64,000 bases of DNA from Prauserella isguenensis (GTDB taxonomy: Bacteria > Actinomycetota > Actinomycetes > Mycobacteriales > Pseudonocardiaceae), in NCBI RefSeq assembly GCF_014191605.1, contig NZ_JACHWU010000003.1:310001-374000 (forward strand), given 5' to 3'. Made by a program: the position numbers and the translations under genes. Shown here in pieces: positions 63,517 through 64,000 of this stretch. The notes under the pieces were generated by a model that worked only from the letters and a program-made list of their open reading frames with translations, had not been told where the DNA came from and searched no databases. Numbering within the stretch: the stretch's first letter is position 1; each line of letters starts with the position of its first letter.

Positions 63517-64000
63517 ATGAGTACCGGACTATTGATCTTCTATGGGATTCTGGGGCTGCTCGGCCTGCTGGTCGTCGTCGGCATTGGGTTGTCCGTTGTG
63601 CAACAGCTACGGATCCCGATCGAGAATCGCAAGCGGCAAGTCCTCGACGAGCTCCGGAAGAACGAGACCGGCGCCGGGACCACGTACATCTCGCGCGGCC
63701 ACCGCATCGGCGTGCGCGACGACGCGGTCCGGGAACTCGCCGACGCGCACGGCTACCGGTGGACCGGATATCGCGGGCGCAGACTCACCTTCCAGCGGAA
63801 GCTTCACGGGGCCGCGCCGCACGCCACACCTGTGTCGACCACCGGCACTTCGCAGCAATCGGCCACGCCGACACATTCCGCATTTCTCGCACAGCTCGCC
63901 ACACTCACACCGGACAGTAGCGGCACCGCCCGGGTCGACCTCGGCGACTTCGAGCCTTCGAGCCACAAGGAACTCGTCCAGCTCGCCGAGACACACGGCT
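63517..64000 (+). CDS. Single-helix membrane protein, cut by the window end
   Basis: At least 161 residues. An N-terminal membrane helix (LLIFYGILGLLGLLVVVGIG, about residues 4-24) is followed by a charged segment and a small domain (HRIGVRDDAVRELADAHGYR, WTGYRGRRLTFQR), then a Thr/Ser/Pro linker and the start of a further copy-like segment (HKELVQLAETHG). The two ELA-HGYR / QLAETHG stretches hint at a repeated domain. The ATG at 63517 lies 3 bases after the preceding stop. It belongs with the T7SS cluster by position. The function is unknown. Confidence 0.7.
   Translation, partial: MSTGLLIFYGILGLLGLLVVVGIGLSVVQQLRIPIENRKRQVLDELRKNETGAGTTYISRGHRIGVRDDAVRELADAHGYRWTGYRGRRLTFQRKLHGAAPHATPVSTTGTSQQSATPTHSAFLAQLATLTPDSSGTARVDLGDFEPSSHKELVQLAETHG

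Noticed and set aside
63510-63920. Alternative frame starting GTG-ATG at 63510
   Set aside because: It is Arg/His-rich and lacks the clear membrane helix found from ATG 63517 in the other frame.

Overview
The window is GC-rich actinobacterial chromosome. The backbone order rsfS-nadD ... proB-obgE-rpmA-rplU-rne ... ndk ... DUF4233-folC, followed by dapF-miaA-(Rv2728c-like)-DUF349-(Rv2732c-like)-miaB ... recX-recA-DUF3046, matches the mycobacterial order. Mycothiol-type and F420-type enzyme families, a type VII secretion (T7SS) cluster, a WS/DGAT acyltransferase and a PASTA kinase next to an Rv2175c-like protein also fit Mycobacteriales/Pseudonocardiales. A Pseudonocardiaceae member (Saccharomonospora/Amycolatopsis type) is my best inference, not a proof. 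I saw no rRNA, tRNA, CRISPR array, prophage or insertion sequence.

Layout. 1-8.5 kb: rsfS (cut by the left edge), nadD, a RecQ helicase fused to a phosphoribosyltransferase-like domain, an MHS-type transporter, proB, obgE and the ribosomal pair rplU-rpmA. 8.6-12.2 kb: a long RNase E/G. 12.8-19 kb: a secreted subtilase, the biotin pair bioB / TetR (BioQ-like) with a double operator between them, and a three-gene ABC-2 exporter. 19-29.6 kb: ndk, a Tat-exported PhoD phosphatase, DUF4233-folC, dapF, miaA, a dioxygenase-like protein, DUF349, a membrane protein and miaB. 29.8-33.2 kb: a gluABCD amino-acid ABC operon ending in a strong terminator. 33.3-40.3 kb: recX-recA with two kinds of DNA-damage promoter, DUF3046 and the giant helicase lhr with its own damage-type promoter. 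40.4-45.6 kb: def, a secreted M15-like peptidase, an operon of HEPN protein, mycothiol-dependent isomerase-like protein and VOC protein behind an almost perfect LexA box, and a YbaK-GNAT pair. 45.7-51.9 kb: a DUF885 peptidase divergent from the carotenoid operon crtE-crtI-crtB, which is coupled to an F420-type oxidoreductase. 52-56 kb: a methyltransferase with a His-rich insert, an AraC regulator, an MFS exporter and a CGNR zinc-finger protein. 55.7-61.1 kb: Rv2175c-like DNA-binding protein, PASTA Ser/Thr kinase, WS/DGAT and class II DAHP synthase. 61.2 kb to the right edge: a T7SS substrate cluster whose main gene carries a frameshift, in DNA visibly less GC-rich.

How the genes connect. Three promoter signatures suggest a damage regulon: SOS boxes at recA and at the HEPN operon, and PafBC/RecA-NDp-type motifs at recA, lhr and, weakly, recQ. 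Biotin synthesis is probably controlled by its divergent TetR neighbour. Many genes have a TAnnnT hexamer 6-8 bases before the start codon and no convincing ribosome binding site, as expected for leaderless mRNAs; this was used to choose several starts. Short GC-rich repeats of a dispersed family (CGCGTGTCCTGC / CGCGTGTTCTGC) sit in several intergenic gaps. All names come from reading sequence motifs and recalled family knowledge; no database search was run.
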